Origin: Candidatus Koribacter versatilis Ellin345
GTDB lineage: Bacteria; Acidobacteriota; Terriglobia; Terriglobales; Acidobacteriaceae
Reading direction: 5' to 3'
Assembly: GCF_000014005.1 (NCBI RefSeq)
Contig: NC_008009.1
Location: 1,054,001-1,118,000, forward strand
Length of the DNA stretch: 64,000 nt
The notes beneath the pieces were generated by a model, which was not told the DNA's origin, searched no databases, and was given only the letters and a program-made list of their open reading frames with translations. A program made the translations under genes and the position numbers. Shown here piece by piece: positions 26,588 through 35,182 of this stretch (its first letter is position 1; every line of letters begins with the position of its first letter).

Positions 26588-27757
26588 CTATGCCTCTTTC
26601 GATCCGCCGATCCCGTGTGCGCTCATCTTGTGGTAGAGCGTGCGTTCACTGGTCTGGAGGAGCTGAGCGATTTCGCGACGGGTCTTGCCGCTAACCTGGA
26701 GAGCTCGCCGCAGCAGTTCGCCTTCGATCTTGCGCATCAATTCAGGGAAAGGGAGCTCGTTGCGTACCATGATGAGCCACAGGAGGTTGGCGGCAGCTGG
26801 GATGTCGCTTGCAGCTTGGGTCTCGGTGGCCGAATCCGCTTCTTGGCGGAGCCAATCCGCACGTGTGAGGGAATCGCCTTCGTTTTTTAGGAACAACATC
26901 CGCTGAACGGCATTCTCCAATTCGCGGACGTTTCCCTCGAAACGACAGACTTTTAGGTATTGCAACAGCTCGGGATCCAGCGACTCGATGCGTTGGTAGA
27001 GTGCGGGGTAGCGGTGGGCAAATTCCAGCACCAGTGCAGCCAAGTCATCGCCGTCTCGCTCGCGTAACGGTGGCAGGTTCACTTTGATGACGTTGAGCCG
27101 ATGGTAAAGGTCCGCGCGGAACTCTCCTTGCGCTACCAGAGGTTCAAGCTGCCGGTTTGCTGCCGCGATGATCCGCACATCTACATGCTGTTCGCGATCG
27201 GAACCGAGTGGCCGGATGCTGCCTCTTTGCAGCGCGTCCAGCAACTTCGGCTGCAAGCGCAGTGGCAAGTCGTTGACGTCATCGAGGAACACGGTGCCAC
27301 GTTCCGCCGCCTGAAAAAGACCAGACCGGGCTGACACGGCGCCGGAAAACGAACCTTTCCGATGGCCGAAGAGTTCGCTTTCGGCGAGGCTTTCGGAGAT
27401 CGTGCTGCAATGCACGGTGACGAACGGGAAGCGTCCCCGTTTTTCGTCGAGGGCATGGATGGCACGCGCAAGGACTTGCTTCCCGGTGCCCGTTTCGCCC
27501 TGTAAGAGCACCGTGGTATCGCTGGCATGGGACGCCTTGTATGCGCACTGAAGGACGCCCGACATGGACGTACCAGTGGTCACAAATCCCAATGCGCTGA
27601 AGATGTCGCGCAGTTTTTCTGGCTCGGGCAGTTTGATTCCCAAAACTTCCTCGCGGGGGAGCTCCGAAACCGGGTGAGGGTAGGTCGAAGCGGGAACATC
27701 GGGGATCTGAAGCTGTGAGTGAGCCGTTCGGTGGCAATGACTGTCCTGCGTCCGCAC
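26588..27757 (-). CDS. Sigma-54-dependent transcriptional activator without a sensor domain
   Basis: About 389 aa from a GTG; the exact start is uncertain because the first 50 residues look unstructured and no ATG is available before the AAA+ domain. The AAA+ domain has Walker A GETGTGKQ, the sigma-54 contact loop as GSFSGA (consensus GAFTGA; A to S and T to S) and Walker B GTVFLDDVNDL. The C-terminus has a Fis-type helix-turn-helix (KTRREIAQLLQTSERTLYHK). There is no receiver, GAF or PAS domain, so control must come from expression level or a partner protein. It lies directly upstream of and in the same direction as the eCIS genes and is the obvious candidate regulator. Confidence 0.88.
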   Translation of the reverse strand: MRTQDSHCHRTAHSQLQIPDVPASTYPHPVSELPREEVLGIKLPEPEKLRDIFSALGFVTTGTSMSGVLQCAYKASHASDTTVLLQGETGTGKQVLARAIHALDEKRGRFPFVTVHCSTISESLAESELFGHRKGSFSGAVSARSGLFQAAERGTVFLDDVNDLPLRLQPKLLDALQRGSIRPLGSDREQHVDVRIIAAANRQLEPLVAQGEFRADLYHRLNVIKVNLPPLRERDGDDLAALVLEFAHRYPALYQRIESLDPELLQYLKVCRFEGNVRELENAVQRMLFLKNEGDSLTRADWLRQEADSATETQAASDIPAAANLLWLIMVRNELPFPELMRKIEGELLRRALQVSGKTRREIAQLLQTSERTLYHKMSAHGIGGSKEA

Positions 27758-28147
27758 GGAGAAGAAAAATGTCTTAAGGAGAGAGACTATGCCTTTGATT
27801 GGTATGTGCTGTCAATTGCTGTCGAGCAACGAAATTGGCTGGGGTATTTTGGGCCAAAGGTGCTACTTAGAGACCGTCCAGACGTACAGATGGGAGCTTG
27901 CAAGTGGGCGGAAGAATCGGCAAGAACCGCTTCGCCAGCACACGCGGCAATACTTTGGTATTGCCTCAATGAACTTCCTGAATCGTGTTCGCGGAAGGCC
28001 ACATCGATTGCGAACATGGTCGATTCTTCTGCGTGTTTGACACCAAGATTTACTTGCAATACTTGACCGCCAAGAGTAAACGATTGGCGGGGTTTTGGGG
28101 TTCCACTCACAACACATTGGGCTGAGCAGCGAATTCTGGAGGTGGCC
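27758..28147. other. Divergent intergenic region between the sigma-54 activator and fdnG
   Basis: About 390 bases. It should hold both the promoter of the activator and that of the formate dehydrogenase operon, but I see no convincing -35/-10 pair, FNR box or sigma-54 site. An 83-codon frame at 27789-28040 follows an AAGGAGAG site yet has an arginine-rich, featureless product and is not called. A perfect inverted repeat is listed separately. GGAGGT lies just before the fdnG ATG. Confidence 0.5.
27946..27965. repeat. Perfect inverted repeat upstream of fdnG
   Basis: GGCAATAC-TTTG-GTATTGCC, an eight-base perfect stem with a four-base spacer, about 180 bases before the fdnG ATG. It has no T-tract. 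It could be a dimeric regulator site or a leader hairpin. Confidence 0.55.
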
Positions 28148-31100
28148 ATGGGATTCACCCGCAGAGACTTCCTGAAAACTGCCACTGTTGGCACAGCCGC
28201 ATTACCGATGCTCGGATTCAGTACCGAGCAAGCTTACGCGCAGGCATCCGAGCTGAAAATCGCGCGCACCACCGAGACCCGCTCAACTTGTCCATACTGC
28301 GCGGTCAGTTGCGGTGTCATCATCCACACGATCGGCGACAAGGCAAAGAATGTTACGCCGCAAGTGGTGCACGTCGAAGGTGACCCCGATCATCCCATCA
28401 ATCGAGGTACGCTCTGTCCTAAGGGCTCGTCTCTGATGCAGGACATTCTCAACGAGCGCCGGCTGCTCAAACCGCAGGTTCGGCGTCCCGGTTCCGATCA
28501 CTGGGAAGACATCTCGTGGGACACGGCCTTCGAAGAAATCGCGCAAAAGGTGAAGAAGACACGCGACGACACCTTCATTGAGAAGGACCCGATGGGACAC
28601 ACCGTCAATCGTTGCCCCGGGATTGCATTCACTGGCGGATGCACGGACACCAACGAATTCAATTTCCTCGTTGTGAAGACGATGAGAAGCATGGGGGTGA
28701 CGTACCTGGAAAACCAGGCACGTGTTTGACACGGCCCAACGGTCTCAGGTCTGGGACCAAGCTTCGGTCGCGGCGCGATGACGAATGGCTGGGTAGACAT
28801 CAAGAACACCGACATGATGTTGGTGATGGGTGGCAATCCAGCAGAAAACCATCCATGCGGGTTTAAGTGGGCGATCGAAGCCAAGCGCACTCGAAATGCC
28901 AAGTTGATTGTCGTTGACCCCAGATACACCCGAACTGCCGCGGTAAGCGACTTGTTCATCCAATTACGCGCGGGTACGGATATTGCTTTGCTCGGTGCGT
29001 TTGTCAACTACGCGCTGCAGAACGACCGCGTACACCACGACTATCTCGTCAATTACACAAACGCTGCGTTTATCGTGAAGGATGGTTTCAAGCTTCCCGA
29101 GGATGGACTGTACTCCGGCTATGACGCGGAGAAACATACCTACGACAAGAGCACTTGGAATTACGAAGAGGGCGGCAATTTAACGGGCAAGGCAGTGTCG
29201 GGAACCGCCGGGACTGGACAACCGCCCGCGAAGGCGAACATCGTTGCCGCTTCCGCACACCCCGCAGAGCAGGCTCCCGCACAGCATGGGATACCGGCAG
29301 CCGGTGCGACACTGCCGACGTTGCCGCCGAACATTGCCTACGACACCTCGCTCCAGCATCCGCGCTGCGTTTATCAACTGCTGAAGAAACAGTATTCGCG
29401 CTACACGCCGGAGCTTGTCGAACGCATTACCGGAATTCCGAAAGAACAGATTGTGCAAGCTGCGGACTTGTTTACTTCTGTACGCAAGAACGGCGATCCG
29501 AGGCAAGTTGGCACCATCATTTATGCCGTGGGGTGGACCCAGCATAGCTCGGGAACACAGACGATTCGTGCGGGCGCAATGCTGCAACTCTTGCTCGGAA
29601 ACATTGGGCGCGCTGGCGGCGGGATGAACGCGTTACGTGGACACTCCAATATTCAAGGCGCTACCGATATGGCCGGGATTTTCGACATTCTGCCGGGATA
29701 CCTGAAGGTTCCGACGCCTGCCGACGCCGATCTCACTGCTTATCTGAGTCGCACAACCCCGAAGACCGCAAAGCCCAATGAGTGGGCGTCGTTCAACTAT
29801 TGGTCAAATACGCCGCGCTTCATGGTGTCGTTCTTGAAGTCGATGTACGGCGACGCGGCGAAAAAAGAGAACGGGTTCGCATTCGACTATCTGCCGAAGG
29901 TGGATCGCAACTATTCGTGGACTGAGATTTGGGATGGGATGTATCGCGGGGAAGTGAAAGGCATTTTCGCGTTTGGCATGAACGGCGTGATGATCGGCCC
30001 GAATAATCAAAAGAACATCAACGCGCTGAAGAAGGCCGACTGGCTGGTCGTATGCGAAATCTACCCTGACGAGACGAGCGAGTTCTGGAAATCTCCGGGA
30101 ATTACTCCGGAGGAGATGAAGTCGATCAACACGACTGTCTATCGTCTGCCGGGTGCCGGTTTCGCTGAGAAAGACGGCACGATGGTAAATTCGGCACGCT
30201 GGCTGCAGTGGAAATGGGCCGCGGTGCCGCCTCCGGGAGACGCGAAACTCGATCAGGAAATCTTGTCGCGAATCTTCCTGAATGTGCGGGACCTTTACAA
30301 GGCGCAGGGCGGCAGATTCCCGGATCCCATCCTGAATGCTTCGTGGAACTACACCAACAAGCAGAATCCGTCGCTCTCTGAAATTGCCAAAGAACTCAAT
30401 GGCAAGGCGCTTGTGGACGTGACGGACGATGCTACGCAGACGACCATCAAGGCCGGACAGCAGTTGCCGGGCTTCGCTTTTCTCCGTGACGATGGTTCCA
30501 CTACGAGCGGGAACTGGCTCTACTGCGGCTCGTGGACGGAAGCCGGCGCGATGATGCAACGCCGCGGCACTGATGATCCGTCGGGGCAGGGGATTTATCA
30601 GAATTGGGCGTGGTCCTGGCCCGCCAATCGCCGAGTGCTCTACAACCGCGCTTCGTGCGACGCGAACGGCAAGCCTTGGGACGCATCTCGCAGCCAAGTG
30701 TGGTGGAACGAGTCGTCGAAGAAGTGGGTTGGCAACGATGTACCCGACTTCAAGGCAGATTCGGTTCCGACGGAACACATGGGGCCGTTCATCATGAACC
30801 CGGAGGGCGTTGCTCGCCTGTTCGTTCCGCTTGGACAGGTTGCCGACGGTCCATTCCCTGAGCATTACGAGACTTTCGAGAGCCCAGTGAAAAACTTGCT
30901 GCACCCGCAGCAGAACAATAATCCGGTAGCCAAGAAGTTCAAGAGTGACCTCGACAAGTTCGGTACACCCGAAGAAGGCTACAACATCGTTTGTACGACC
31001 TACCGCCTTACCGAGCACTACCACTACTGGACGAAGAACAATCCAATGAACGTTCAGTTGGTGCCGGAGCCGTTCGTCGAAATTCCGGCGGAACTTGCGA

Positions 31101-31381
31101 ACGAGATGGGCATCCGCGGCGGCGAGAAGGTGAAGATCAGCAGCGCCAGAAATCATTACATCGCCAAGGCCATGGTCACCCGGCGCATCCGCGGAATGAT
31201 GATTGACGGCAAGAAGACCTATCAGATAGGAATCCCGATCCATTGGGGATATCGAGGTATCCAGGAAGATGCTGGTCGGACCGCGCTAACGATGGTCAAC
31301 GGTCTTACCGCAGCCGTTATCGACCCCAACGCGTTCACACCTGAATTCAAGGGTTTCCTCGTGAAACTCGAGAAAGTCTAA
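28148..31381 (+). CDS. fdnG: Formate dehydrogenase, selenocysteine-containing catalytic alpha subunit (read through TGA at 28727)
   Basis: 1077 residues when the in-frame TGA at 28727-28729 is read as selenocysteine 194. It oxidises formate to CO2 at a bis-MGD molybdenum or tungsten centre in the periplasm. A Tat signal with RRDFLK opens the protein. The [4Fe-4S] cysteines are in CPYCAVSC and TLCPKGS. The context ARV-Sec-HGPTV, then FGRGAMTNGW, matches FdnG/FdhF active sites, where E. coli FdnG has Sec196. Downstream are the conserved molybdopterin-binding segments and a C-terminal GAEKVKISS-like region (RGGEKVKISSAR). The start at 28148 is chosen because GGAGGT lies just upstream; a GTG six bases earlier overlaps that site. 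fdnH follows after ten bases. Confidence 0.95.
28727..28758 (+). promoter_or_regulatory. Selenocysteine TGA codon and SECIS-type hairpin
   Basis: TGA at 28727-28729 is followed by a stem GGTCTC (28741-28746), an apical AGGTCT loop and GGGACC (28753-28758). The GGUCU in the loop and the distance of about 11 bases from the UGA to the stem closely follow the E. coli fdhF/fdnG SECIS recognised by SelB. The same bases also encode the conserved HGPTVSGLG peptide. Confidence 0.9.
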
Positions 31382-31391
31382 GGAGAAAAAG

Positions 31392-32282
31392 ATGGCAAGC
31401 AAGCTTCTCCAGATCAAGGCGATCTCGGGCCACGCAGGAGTGGCGCCTGGCGCGAACATGTCGCGCGACTATGACGTGTGCAAGCTCGTCGACACAACCA
31501 CGTGTATCGGCTGCAAGGCGTGCGAGGTCGCGTGTCTCGAGTGGAACGGATACGACTTCCAGCCAACAACGTTCGACAATACATACCAGACGATGCCAGA
31601 CACGTCATGGAACTACTGGAACTTGATCCGCTTCGATGAGCACGTGAACGAGGATGGAAGCTTTAGCTGGTTGATGCGCAAGGACCAATGCATGCATTGC
31701 GAGGACCCAGGATGCCTGGCAGCGTGCCCCGCCGACGGCGCCATCGTGCAGTATGAGAATGGCATCGTTGATTTCAACCAGGCGAACTGCATCGGTTGTC
31801 AGTATTGCGTTACCGGATGTCCCTTCAATATTCCGAAATTCAATCCCACAACGAAAAAAGTCTTCAAATGTACGCTGTGTTCCGATCGCGTTGGCGCGGG
31901 ACTCGAGCCTGCATGCATCAAGGCATGTCCGACCGGGTGCCTGCACTTCGGTTCTAAAGAAGACATGAAAGATCTTGCGAACAAGCGCGCCACGCAGCTC
32001 CGAGAGCACACAGCTCATCAGAATGCGGGTGTGTACGATCCTGAAGGAGTTGGGGGAACGCACGTTATCTATGTGCTTCATGACATCAATAATCCCGAGA
32101 AGTACGGTGGCCTGCCGAAAAACCCGACGGTAAATCCGATGGTTCGACTTTGGAAGGGACCATTGAAATGGATTGGAGGGCTGGGAATGATATTCGGCGC
32201 CGTCGGTATTGCGTTCCATTACTTGAGGTACGGGCCGAAGGAAGCTGAAATTCATCCGGGAGGCGATCGTGAGCGAAATTAG
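31392..32282 (+). CDS. fdnH: Formate dehydrogenase iron-sulfur (beta) subunit
   Basis: 296 aa. Four cysteine clusters for four [4Fe-4S] centres are visible: CIGCKACEVAC, CMHCEDPGCLAACP, CIGCQYCVTGCP and CTLCSDRVGAG...CIKACP. A single C-terminal membrane segment (GGLGMIFGAVGIAFHYL) anchors it to the periplasmic face, as in E. coli FdnH. It passes electrons from the alpha subunit to cytochrome b. AAGGAG precedes the ATG, and the gene overlaps fdnI by 14 bases. Confidence 0.95.
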   Translation: MASKLLQIKAISGHAGVAPGANMSRDYDVCKLVDTTTCIGCKACEVACLEWNGYDFQPTTFDNTYQTMPDTSWNYWNLIRFDEHVNEDGSFSWLMRKDQCMHCEDPGCLAACPADGAIVQYENGIVDFNQANCIGCQYCVTGCPFNIPKFNPTTKKVFKCTLCSDRVGAGLEPACIKACPTGCLHFGSKEDMKDLANKRATQLREHTAHQNAGVYDPEGVGGTHVIYVLHDINNPEKYGGLPKNPTVNPMVRLWKGPLKWIGGLGMIFGAVGIAFHYLRYGPKEAEIHPGGDRERN

Positions 32283-32937
32283 CCACGCTGTTCTCCGCCA
32301 TGAACCGCCAGCGGGCCGCATTCAGCGGTTCACCTGGACGGAACGACTGATGCACTGGTACACGGCTGTTACTTATATTTATTGCGGCATCAGTGGCCTC
32401 GCGTTTTTCAGTCCACATCTGTATTGGATGGCGCTGCTTCTTGGTGGCGCGCCAAGTGCACGCGTGTGGCACCCGATCGTCGGGCTCGGATTCGTGGCGG
32501 GAATTTTCTGGATGCACCACTGCTGGGCGCGAGACCTCACTCTTGATGAAGACGATCGTCTCTGGCTCAAGAACGTGAAGTACTACATCAAAAATGAGGA
32601 CGAGAAGTTGCCGCCGCAGGGCAAATATGACGCGGGGCAGAAGATTTACTACTGGGTCATGCTCGGTGCATCGATCCTGCTTATACTGACGGGCTTTTTC
32701 ATGTGGTATCCCGAGATCCTGTCGCGGAGCATGCATTGGGCGCTCCCAATCTTGGTTTTCTTCCACGCGGTCGCGGCGCTGCTTACGATTGGCGGCGTGA
32801 TGATCCACATTTACATGTCGGTCTCGAACGTGCCGGGCAGTTTGAAAGCGATGACGGAAGGTCACGTTTCGCGTGGCTGGGCGATGTTGCACGCGCCCAA
32901 ATGGTATGCGCGAATAACCGCGAGGGAACCTCGCTGA
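32269..32937 (+). CDS. fdnI: Formate dehydrogenase cytochrome b556 (gamma) subunit
   Basis: 222 aa, GTG start with GGGAGG upstream. Four membrane helices are apparent. Histidines in RLMHWYTAVTY, ARVWHPIVG and the FFHAVAALLTIGGVMIHIYM helix are the expected ligands of two b hemes. It takes electrons from FdnH to the quinone pool. Stop and fdhE start overlap (TGATG). Confidence 0.93.
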   Translation: MSEISHAVLRHEPPAGRIQRFTWTERLMHWYTAVTYIYCGISGLAFFSPHLYWMALLLGGAPSARVWHPIVGLGFVAGIFWMHHCWARDLTLDEDDRLWLKNVKYYIKNEDEKLPPQGKYDAGQKIYYWVMLGASILLILTGFFMWYPEILSRSMHWALPILVFFHAVAALLTIGGVMIHIYMSVSNVPGSLKAMTEGHVSRGWAMLHAPKWYARITAREPR

Positions 32938-33692
32938 TGCGTGGCGTTTCGAATCCATGGCAGGAGAAGATCGATCGGGCGAAAGCCCTCATAACTCAAT
33001 CCGACGCGGCCGCTGAGATCCTACGGTTTTACGCTGATATTGTCGGATTCCAGGAAACGGTATACAGCGCGCTCGATGATCGACATCGAATGCCCGAAGC
33101 CATGGCCGCTTTCATCCCTGGAATGCTCGCACTGATGGCGACACGGGGAACGTTCCAACTTAAACAAATTGCAGACTTTGCGCGCGAACTCGAATGGGCT
33201 GATGAGCTAAGTTCCTATTGGAAGGAACGAGTTACGGCGACCTACACGCCTATATCGTTAATATCGCAATCAATCCTTCAGCCTTTTGCGCGAAAACTTG
33301 CTACGACTGTTAATCGACAGGAAAGCTGGTTAAAGCCGGAATGTCCTGTTTGCGGATGTTTACCGCAACTGGCGGTTTTGCGCCCTGAGGGCGATGGGGC
33401 CAAACGACACCTGCTTTGCGGACTGTGCAGAACGGAGTGGGAATATCGTCGTGTGATCTGCGTGTACTGCGGAGAACTCGATAAGGAGAAGTTGCCTGTT
33501 TTTACCAACGAGCTCACACTCCACGTAAGGACATCGGGTTGCGATACGTGCCGTAGATACCTCAAATGCGTTGACCTTAGCGTAGACGGTCATGCCGTTC
33601 CAGAGGTGGAGGACATAGCTACACTAGCCGTCAGCGTTTGGATGATCGAGCAGGGATTTCAGCCGATCAGAGCGAATCTTTTCGGATTTTGA
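32937..33692 (+). CDS. fdhE: Formate dehydrogenase accessory protein FdhE
   Basis: 251 aa from the ATG overlapping the fdnI stop; an upstream in-frame extension lies inside fdnI and is rejected. Four CxxC pairs (CPVCGC, CGLCRT, CVYCGE, CDTCRR) form the rubredoxin-like zinc or iron sites of FdhE, needed for maturation of the Tat-exported formate dehydrogenase before export. Somewhat shorter than E. coli FdhE (309 aa) at the N-terminus. No selA, selB, selC or fdhD is in the window, so selenocysteine machinery must lie elsewhere. Confidence 0.9.
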   Translation: MRGVSNPWQEKIDRAKALITQSDAAAEILRFYADIVGFQETVYSALDDRHRMPEAMAAFIPGMLALMATRGTFQLKQIADFARELEWADELSSYWKERVTATYTPISLISQSILQPFARKLATTVNRQESWLKPECPVCGCLPQLAVLRPEGDGAKRHLLCGLCRTEWEYRRVICVYCGELDKEKLPVFTNELTLHVRTSGCDTCRRYLKCVDLSVDGHAVPEVEDIATLAVSVWMIEQGFQPIRANLFGF

Positions 33693-33712
33693 AGCGCTTC
33701 ACCGTTCGCGGA

Positions 33713-34093
33713 TCATCTCGGAAGATGCCCGTGATCGTGATTCAAAGATACCGGCAATAGATGATCCATGAGCTCGGACGCATCGGTGTCTGCCGATAAG
33801 AATGCGAAGGTCTGACGTCTGACACGGTCCACCATCACAAGGTTGCTTTCTGAGAGCAGAATGCAGCACGTCGAGGAACAGACTACTCGAGTGGGTGCGC
33901 TCATCCAACGAGCTTCGGCCTCGCGTACGATTCGGATCTCAAAACCTCGAAAGAGCTCCTGGTGGCGGCCACCTAATTGAGAGAGCAGACCCTCATCGTT
34001 CGTTTGGATGGACCCGTTTTCACCGACGAGTTTGAAGCGCATTTCAACGAAGCGCTTCAGAAGATCGGGCACAGGTTCACGACAATAAGACAT
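33713..34093 (-). pseudogene. Truncated HprK-related kinase-like fragment
   Basis: 126 aa. The fragment has the kind of N-terminal beta region seen before the P-loop domain of HprK-like kinases, ending ELMDHLLPVSLNHDHGHLPR, and then stops exactly where a kinase would continue into its P-loop. The stop is 21 bases from the end of fdhE on the opposite strand. It overlaps the intact kinase gene by 17 bases. It could instead be a stand-alone regulatory domain; the abrupt end at the operon border favours a truncation by rearrangement. Confidence 0.5.
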
Positions 34094-35120
34094 CTGCGTG
34101 CGACCTCAAAGTTCGTTCGATGAAACGAGAGAGTTGGGCGGCCCCATACTGTGGTGATCCGGCATAACGGAAGCGCAGTGCGTCAAGGCCGCCTATGTGA
34201 TCGATAACCGATCGCCTGTTTTCTGCCATCTGCGCCATTGAGTGCGGCAGTCGTTCCACGCTGTTCATCAGGAACCGTCGCGTATAGGACCCGGTAACTC
34301 GGGCGAGATGCGCCGTTCCAGTTCGAATGCGCTCCAAAAATATGATCAGGCTCGGCATGCAGACCCGCGAGGTCTTCAAGTCAAGTTGCGGAGCCGCAAT
34401 CTCAAAGCCGATCTCGCCATTCGCCGTGGGGTTGGGCGACCACTGAGAGAGTTCGGGAAAATAAGCAGTGGCATCAGACAACAACTTTAGGGGCGCATCT
34501 AGACCGTGAACCTCAAGGCTGGCACCGGCGCGACGAACATACACCCAATCGTCAGAGAGAAAATCGAAACCTTGCTTTGCGAGGGCAACAGCGAGCGTTG
34601 ATTTGCCCGCCATCGAATGGCCGGCGAGGAGAATTCCGTGGCCCTCGCTAACCAGGCAGGCGCTGTGCAATGGAAGCACGCCGACAGCGCAACCCATCAC
34701 GCCCAGAATCAGTGGAATAATTCGCTGGTTCCAGAAATTCGAATCGCTAGCGACTTCCTCGGAAACCCATCCCTCGACCGACTTCTCAAGCAAGTCCAGA
34801 AGGAATGTGTTTTCGCCAAAACGGGCGACGACGAGGTGCTCCATGCCTCTGAACTGAGTGGGGGCTAATCCAGGAGAAAATGTCAACACGCGAATATTAA
34901 TCGTCAGTTCTGGTTCGGTGCAGTCTGTGATTAACCAAGGTCGAAAGGCTTCGATCACTGTTTCTGAGTTGCTCGACAGAGAACAGAAAACTCCCGCGCA
35001 GCGAAGCAGCGTGCGAAACTCCGTGGTTGTCGGGACGAAGGTCAGAGTTCTTTCCTCGCAGACCAATGTACCGCCGATGTAGCCACACATTTCGGCGAAC
35101 GCGAAAGTCTGACAATTCAT
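34077..35120 (-). CDS. HprK-like serine kinase-family protein
   Basis: 347 aa. An N-terminal beta domain (1-145) is followed by the kinase fold: LHSACLV with His152, P-loop GHSMAGKST at 167-175, and FLSDDWVYV with Asp190-191. This is the HPr kinase/phosphorylase arrangement. HprK-related kinases outside sugar regulation occur in exopolysaccharide and lasso-peptide gene clusters (family knowledge). Substrate is unknown. It is divergent from the radical SAM operon across 62 bases, and the locus also has a nucleotidyltransferase-family gene at 49623, a combination typical of those clusters. Confidence 0.75.
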   Translation of the reverse strand: MNCQTFAFAEMCGYIGGTLVCEERTLTFVPTTTEFRTLLRCAGVFCSLSSNSETVIEAFRPWLITDCTEPELTINIRVLTFSPGLAPTQFRGMEHLVVARFGENTFLLDLLEKSVEGWVSEEVASDSNFWNQRIIPLILGVMGCAVGVLPLHSACLVSEGHGILLAGHSMAGKSTLAVALAKQGFDFLSDDWVYVRRAGASLEVHGLDAPLKLLSDATAYFPELSQWSPNPTANGEIGFEIAAPQLDLKTSRVCMPSLIIFLERIRTGTAHLARVTGSYTRRFLMNSVERLPHSMAQMAENRRSVIDHIGGLDALRFRYAGSPQYGAAQLSRFIERTLRSHADVLLS

Positions 35121-35149
35121 TCACAACCTCGTGACAACGGCCGTGGAAC

Positions 35150-35164
35150 GGACTCCTATAGTCC
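35150..35164. promoter_or_regulatory. Small palindrome with -10-like box before the radical SAM operon
   Basis: GGACT-CCTAT-AGTCC is a perfect five-base inverted repeat in the 62-base divergent spacer. It contains TATAGT at 35157-35162, a good -10 box for the operon starting at 35183. The nearest -35-like hexamer (GTGACA, 35131) is 20 bases away, which is too long. Tentative. Confidence 0.3.
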
Positions 35165-35182
35165 ATTCCTCAAGGCAGACGC

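Noticed and set aside
1-27757. Region 1 as a prophage or a type VI secretion system
   Set aside because: No capsid, terminase, portal, integrase or lysis gene, and no TssJLM membrane complex. DUF4157, DUF4255 and the Pvc15-type ATPase identify an extracellular contractile injection system.
27789-28040. 83-codon frame with a good AAGGAG site between the activator and fdnG
   Set aside because: The product has no recognisable fold, is rich in Arg, Gln and Leu, and contains an inverted repeat in the DNA. Kept only as a remark on the intergenic region.
28730-28777. Reading fdnG as two separate genes or as a frameshifted pseudogene
   Set aside because: The frame is continuous through the TGA, the peptide on both sides is the conserved active-site sequence, and a SECIS-type hairpin follows.
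29804-31243. 479-codon open frame on the minus strand
   Set aside because: Entirely antisense to fdnG; histidine- and arginine-rich product with no domain. The plus-strand frame is a well-conserved enzyme.
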